From Ruegeria arenilitoris (GTDB taxonomy: Bacteria; Pseudomonadota; Alphaproteobacteria; Rhodobacterales; Rhodobacteraceae), in contig NZ_WQHX01000006.1 in assembly GCF_013035425.1 (NCBI RefSeq), positions 124,001 to 188,000 of the forward strand: a stretch of DNA of 64,000 bases, read 5' to 3'. The notes beneath the pieces were generated by a model. The model saw nothing but the letters and a program-made list of their open reading frames with translations. It was not told where the DNA came from and ran no database searches. The position numbers and the translations under genes were made by a program. Below, piece after piece: positions 60,416 to 64,000 of this stretch; the first letter of the stretch is position 1, and the number at the start of each line of letters is the position of its first letter.

Positions 60416-61873
60416 GTGTATCTTGGGTTGGACTTGGGAACGTCGGGGCTCAGGGGAATTCTTATGGACGAAGCGGGTGTCGTAATTAGCGAAGCCGAAG
60501 CTGCCATTACAACTTCGAACCCCAAACCCGGCTGGTCCGAACAATCTCCGCTGGACTGGGTGGCCGCTTGCGAGAAAGTAATCGGAAATCTTCGCTCGTC
60601 CAATAACAAGGAATTTTGCGCGCTAAAAGGAATAGGCCTTAGCGGACATATGCACGGGGCGACATTGCTTGATGGTGAAGGCAATGCCTTGCGACCCTGC
60701 ATCCTTTGGAATGACACAAGGTCCGCAGACGAGGCGAAGAAGCTCGACCAATATCCGGAAATGCGAAAGATTTCAGGAAATATCGTCTTTCCTGGCTTCA
60801 CCGCTCCAAAACTGGAATGGGTTAGGTCACACGAGCCTGATATCTTTTCCAAAACCGCCAAAGTTCTATTACCGAAAGATTACTTAAGACTTTGGCTAAC
60901 CGGGGAATATGTCAGTGAAATGTCCGATAGCGCGGGAACATCGTGGCTGGATGTTAACGCGCGGACTTGGTCGAATACAGCACTCGAACTAAGCAATATG
61001 CGTCTCGATCAAATGCCTCGCTTACTTGAAGGGAGCGAGTCTTCTGGCGAGCTTCGGCCCGAACTGCGACAAGAATGGGGTTTGTCCGAACCTGTCATTG
61101 TTGCTGGTGGCGCGGGCGACAATGCTGCGGCGGCGTGCGGGATCGGATGCATAAACGAAGGCGATGGATTTTTGTCCTTGGGTACGTCGGGTGTTTTGCT
61201 TGTAGCCCGGGAATCCTGCAGCCCTGCACCAGAGACCGCAGTTCACAGTTTTTGCCATGCAGTGCCTAACCGCTGGATCCAGATGGGAGTTATCCTTTCT
61301 GCCACTAACAGCTTGAACTGGCTTTCACGCAATGTGGGCCAACCAGTTCGCAGGCTGGCTTCCGATTTGCCCCAAAACATAACTGGCCCGTCTTCGATAA
61401 CATTTCTGCCGTATTTGTCAGGCGAACGGACTCCTCATAACGACAGCGCAATTCGTGGCGCGTTTATGGGAATAGATGTTGCTACCGAGCAGGCAGACCT
61501 CACCCAGTCCGTGATGGAAGGTGTTGCTTATGCAATGAGGGACTGCCTTGAGGCTTTAAAGAACACTGGCACACAGCCGTCCAACTTACTCGCTGTCGGC
61601 GGAGGGGCCCGGTCCCGGTATTGGCTGGAAACCCTTGCCACGGTGCTGAACACACCGTTGACATTGCCTAAAGGAAGCGAAATCGGGGCAGCAAAAGGCG
61701 CGGCGCGATTAGCTGTTTGTGCCGCTAACCGCTCCTCTCCTGCCGACGTCATGACACCTCCGGAGCAACAAGAAACTATCAAACCAATACGCGGCTTAGC
61801 CGATGTTTATGAGACCGGGTACCATCGCTACACTCAGTATTATTCAGCGCTTTCACCGTTGGCCGCACGATGA
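60416..61873 (+). CDS. xylB: Xylulokinase (FGGY sugar kinase), 485 aa
   Basis: Phosphorylates D-xylulose for entry to the pentose-phosphate pathway. The ribonuclease-H-like ATPase fold begins LGLDLGTSGLRGILMDE; GLSGHMHG, WNDTRSADEAK, PKDYLRLWLTGE, GAGDNAAAACGIG and the C-terminal VGGGARSRYWLETLA are typical xylulokinase signatures. The start is GTG after AGAGGGGCG. Its stop overlaps the epimerase gene by four bases. Other FGGY kinases are possible but less likely. Confidence 0.88.
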   Translation: MYLGLDLGTSGLRGILMDEAGVVISEAEAAITTSNPKPGWSEQSPLDWVAACEKVIGNLRSSNNKEFCALKGIGLSGHMHGATLLDGEGNALRPCILWNDTRSADEAKKLDQYPEMRKISGNIVFPGFTAPKLEWVRSHEPDIFSKTAKVLLPKDYLRLWLTGEYVSEMSDSAGTSWLDVNARTWSNTALELSNMRLDQMPRLLEGSESSGELRPELRQEWGLSEPVIVAGGAGDNAAAACGIGCINEGDGFLSLGTSGVLLVARESCSPAPETAVHSFCHAVPNRWIQMGVILSATNSLNWLSRNVGQPVRRLASDLPQNITGPSSITFLPYLSGERTPHNDSAIRGAFMGIDVATEQADLTQSVMEGVAYAMRDCLEALKNTGTQPSNLLAVGGGARSRYWLETLATVLNTPLTLPKGSEIGAAKGAARLAVCAANRSSPADVMTPPEQQETIKPIRGLADVYETGYHRYTQYYSALSPLAAR

Positions 61874-62823
61874 GACTGCAAAGCGAAGATCGCGACCCCG
61901 ATGAATGTACTCTGCTAACTGACGGTCCGATGACCGTTTCCTTGTTGAGCTATGGAGCAATTACGCAAGGCTGGTGGTACGACGAAATTCCTTTGATCCT
62001 TGGATACGATGATCCAAAGGCGTATTTGACCGACAAGAATTACATGGGCGCAATTGTTGGACGCGTCGCCAACCGGATCGGAGGAGCCAAGTTTTCTTTG
62101 GGGACATCCCATTTTGAACTAAACGCAAACGAGGGCCGAAATACCCTGCACGGTGGACCGGCTGGTTTATCTCATCGGTATTGGGACATCTCACGAATTT
62201 CGCCGTCCGAAGCTCGGCTTCGTTTGACCTCACCGGATGGGGACAACGGTTTTCCTGGTAAAGTAAAATTTGAGGTTCAGGTAACTCTTGAGTTTCCAAA
62301 ACTAGTGTACTCGTTTCACGCGCAACCTGATCGTCCAACACCTATTAGCATTACTCAACACAACTACTACTCTTTAGGCAGTACAACGGGAATTTCCGAA
62401 CATAAACTTATGCTCGACTCAAATCAGTTGCTTGAATTCGACGAGGAACACGTCCCATCTGGTAAAATCTGGAATGCGGCAGGCACGGGTTTGGATTTTT
62501 CATCAGCAACGGTAATTGGAACGTCCTCACCTGACTTAGACCATTACTACCTGTTTGATAACAATGGAAAACCGGATAACTTGGTTGCAGAATTGGCCGC
62601 CCCTTCAGGAGTGACCTTAAGTGTTTTTTCAGATCAACCCGGAGCCCAAGTCTATTCTGGAGCCAAGCTGAAAACTCCGTTTTATCCCAGAGATGGGCTG
62701 TGCATTGAACCGTCGGGATATCCCAATGCAATTAATATCCCATCCTTTCCCTCTGTAATATCTACACCAGAAAATCCTTACTGTCAGACACTTACGCTGG
62801 AAATTTCCGGGTGCCAGACATGA
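61870..62823 (+). CDS. Aldose 1-epimerase (galactose mutarotase), 317 aa
   Basis: Interconverts alpha and beta anomers of aldoses. NYMGAIVGRVANRIGGAKF, the catalytic histidine region NTLHGGP, the second histidine in TQHNYYSLG, and the acid region GLCIEPSGYPNAINIPSFP match the family. It follows and overlaps the xylulokinase gene and overlaps the next gene by four bases, so it likely serves pentose or related sugar uptake. Confidence 0.9.
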   Translation: MRLQSEDRDPDECTLLTDGPMTVSLLSYGAITQGWWYDEIPLILGYDDPKAYLTDKNYMGAIVGRVANRIGGAKFSLGTSHFELNANEGRNTLHGGPAGLSHRYWDISRISPSEARLRLTSPDGDNGFPGKVKFEVQVTLEFPKLVYSFHAQPDRPTPISITQHNYYSLGSTTGISEHKLMLDSNQLLEFDEEHVPSGKIWNAAGTGLDFSSATVIGTSSPDLDHYYLFDNNGKPDNLVAELAAPSGVTLSVFSDQPGAQVYSGAKLKTPFYPRDGLCIEPSGYPNAINIPSFPSVISTPENPYCQTLTLEISGCQT

Positions 62824-64000
62824 TCTACAAATTGCTTATTTCGATTTTAGGTGTTTTGCTGGTGATGTCATCTGGCGCTCGGGCGCAGTCGTTAGGACCG
62901 ACCCCGGAATTCGTCACTCCGGACCTATCAAGTGTTAAGCTGGGGCAACTACTCTTTTTCGACCCTATACTTTCAGGCAACAAAAATATTAGCTGCGCAA
63001 CCTGTCATCACCCAAAACTAGGTACATCAGACGGCTTATCCCTTGGCATCGGAGAGGGTGGTATTGGTTTGGGAACCGAGCGACTGATCGACCTAACGAA
63101 TATTCCAGAACAGCGAATTCCTCGCAATTCGCCTGGTCTTTGGAATCTGGGCGCAACGGAATTTACGACATTCTTTCATGACGGACGACTTGAGACAGAT
63201 CCAGCGCAGCCGAATGGTATAAGAACGCCTTTGGGCATGCACATGAGACCGGGTTTTAAATCTGCTTTGGCGGCACAAGCCATGTTCCCGGTATTGTCGC
63301 CGGATGAAATGGCAGGGCATTATTCAGAAAATGACGTTAGCAAAGCTGTCCGAATGGGGTTCCTAACACAAGTAGGCGGTGCATGGGATCTGATCGCAGC
63401 ACGTGTTGATGCAATTCCGGAATACGAGCGGCGGTTTGAAGAAATTTCGCCGGGTGAAGACATCACCTTCACCGCGATAGCGAATGCGATCGCTGATTTT
63501 ATCGTCTTTGAATGGCGCGCTGACAACAGCGCCTTCGACAGATCAATGCGAGGTGAGGAAGCATTGTCCGAGGAAGCGAGCCTTGGCTTAAAGCTGTTCT
63601 ACGGAAAGGCAGGGTGCAGCGAATGCCACTCTGGGTGGTTCCAGACAGATCACAAATTTCATTCTATAGCGATGCCGCAGATTGGGCCGGGAAAAGCGGC
63701 GCGATTTGAGAACCATGCCAGAGATGATGGACGACTGCGTGTAACCGGCAATCCGGAAGATGCATTTGCGTTTCGCACACCATCTTTGCGGAATGTCACG
63801 TTAACGGCGCCGTACGGGCATAATGGTGCTTTTTCACAACTCGAAGACATCATACGTCATCATCTAGACCCTTCTACATCCTTACGCACGTACTCCGTCG
63901 AATTGGCTCTGTTACCTGAGATCCCGAAATCTGACGACACGCGGTCGCTATTGGACTCGGCTCAGCTAAATGCGATCTTGGACAGCAATGACCTGCCGGA
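62820..64000 (+). CDS. Di-haem cytochrome c peroxidase / MauG-family protein, 5' part
   Basis: Begins with an ATG overlapping the epimerase stop (ATGA) and runs off the right edge; at least 393 codons are visible. Signal peptide of about 22 residues (MIYKLLISILGVLLVMSSGA), then LGQLLFFDPILSGNKNISC with the first haem motif CATCH (59-63) and a second CSECH (266-270). This order and spacing are those of CcpA/MauG proteins, which reduce peroxide or oxidise protein residues. Its link with xylulokinase and epimerase is unusual. A coding frame is clear but the end is missing. Confidence 0.85.
   Translation, partial: MIYKLLISILGVLLVMSSGARAQSLGPTPEFVTPDLSSVKLGQLLFFDPILSGNKNISCATCHHPKLGTSDGLSLGIGEGGIGLGTERLIDLTNIPEQRIPRNSPGLWNLGATEFTTFFHDGRLETDPAQPNGIRTPLGMHMRPGFKSALAAQAMFPVLSPDEMAGHYSENDVSKAVRMGFLTQVGGAWDLIAARVDAIPEYERRFEEISPGEDITFTAIANAIADFIVFEWRADNSAFDRSMRGEEALSEEASLGLKLFYGKAGCSECHSGWFQTDHKFHSIAMPQIGPGKAARFENHARDDGRLRVTGNPEDAFAFRTPSLRNVTLTAPYGHNGAFSQLEDIIRHHLDPSTSLRTYSVELALLPEIPKSDDTRSLLDSAQLNAILDSNDLP

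Noticed and set aside
1..64000. tRNA, rRNA, CRISPR arrays, insertion sequences and phage genes
   Set aside because: None were recognised on reading both strands; a short tRNA could still be missed without a folding search.

Overview
The window looks like the chromosome of a marine alphaproteobacterium of the Rhodobacterales (Roseobacter-type). The signs are a sorbitol/mannitol locus in the smoEFGKS-mtlK order known from Rhodobacter, a complete gmaS-mgsABC-mgdABCD N-methylglutamate pathway as in methylamine-using roseobacters, NrtS, and many operons held together by ATGA/TGATG overlaps. GC looks moderate by eye. I saw no rRNA, tRNA, CRISPR array, insertion sequence or phage gene, and no frameshifted gene. 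The first and last genes (EamA transporter, MauG/CcpA-type di-haem protein) are cut by the window ends.

Layout. 1-4.4 kb: tail of an EamA permease, a class III nucleotide cyclase, an asparagine-synthetase-like protein and a GntR/FCD regulator. 4.5-9.4 kb: a catabolic cassette divergent from the GntR gene (AA_synth/DUF1185 protein, a hydrolase/flavin-reductase/Nudix-like fusion, a luciferase-like monooxygenase and an aldehyde dehydrogenase), of unknown substrate. 9.5-11.3 kb: nrtS and a lone thiamin-precursor binding protein behind a TPP riboswitch. 11.4-18.9 kb: polyol uptake and oxidation (smo/mtlK) with a LacI regulator and operator-like palindromes. 19.3-30.8 kb: methylamine via N-methylglutamate, in two operons split by two regulators. 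31.1-41.5 kb: a PLP lyase, an M24 hydrolase and an Asp/Glu-racemase-family protein, then a polyamine-type ABC transporter, creatinase and an arginase-family ureohydrolase. 41.6-45.2 kb: polyprenol-linked glycosyl transfer (GT2, methyltransferase, GtrA-GT fusion). 45.6-48.8 kb: zinc uptake (znuA divergent from zur-znuC-znuB). 49-54 kb: methyltransferase, LysR regulator, exported amidohydrolase, DUF3299 protein and porin-like protein. 54-56.5 kb: glutaminase with a sodium:amino-acid symporter. 56.7-60.1 kb: thiBPQ thiamin uptake behind a second TPP riboswitch. 60.4-64 kb: xylulokinase, aldose epimerase and the di-haem protein.

How it works together. Much of the window scavenges small organic nitrogen and carbon compounds. 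Methylamine is glutamylated by GmaS, converted to N-methylglutamate by MgsABC and oxidised by MgdABCD. Next to this lie enzymes releasing nitrogen from guanidino and amino compounds (creatinase, ureohydrolase, diaminopropionate-ammonia-lyase-like enzyme) with a dedicated importer. Creatinase makes sarcosine, and the only sarcosine-oxidase-like complex in the window is MgdABCD.

Most interesting points: a run of hairpins in the creatinase leader, loss of iron-sulfur and zinc ligands in MgsC and MgdB, the three-domain flavin enzyme in an uncharacterised cassette, and an orphan riboswitch-controlled ThiY-like protein.
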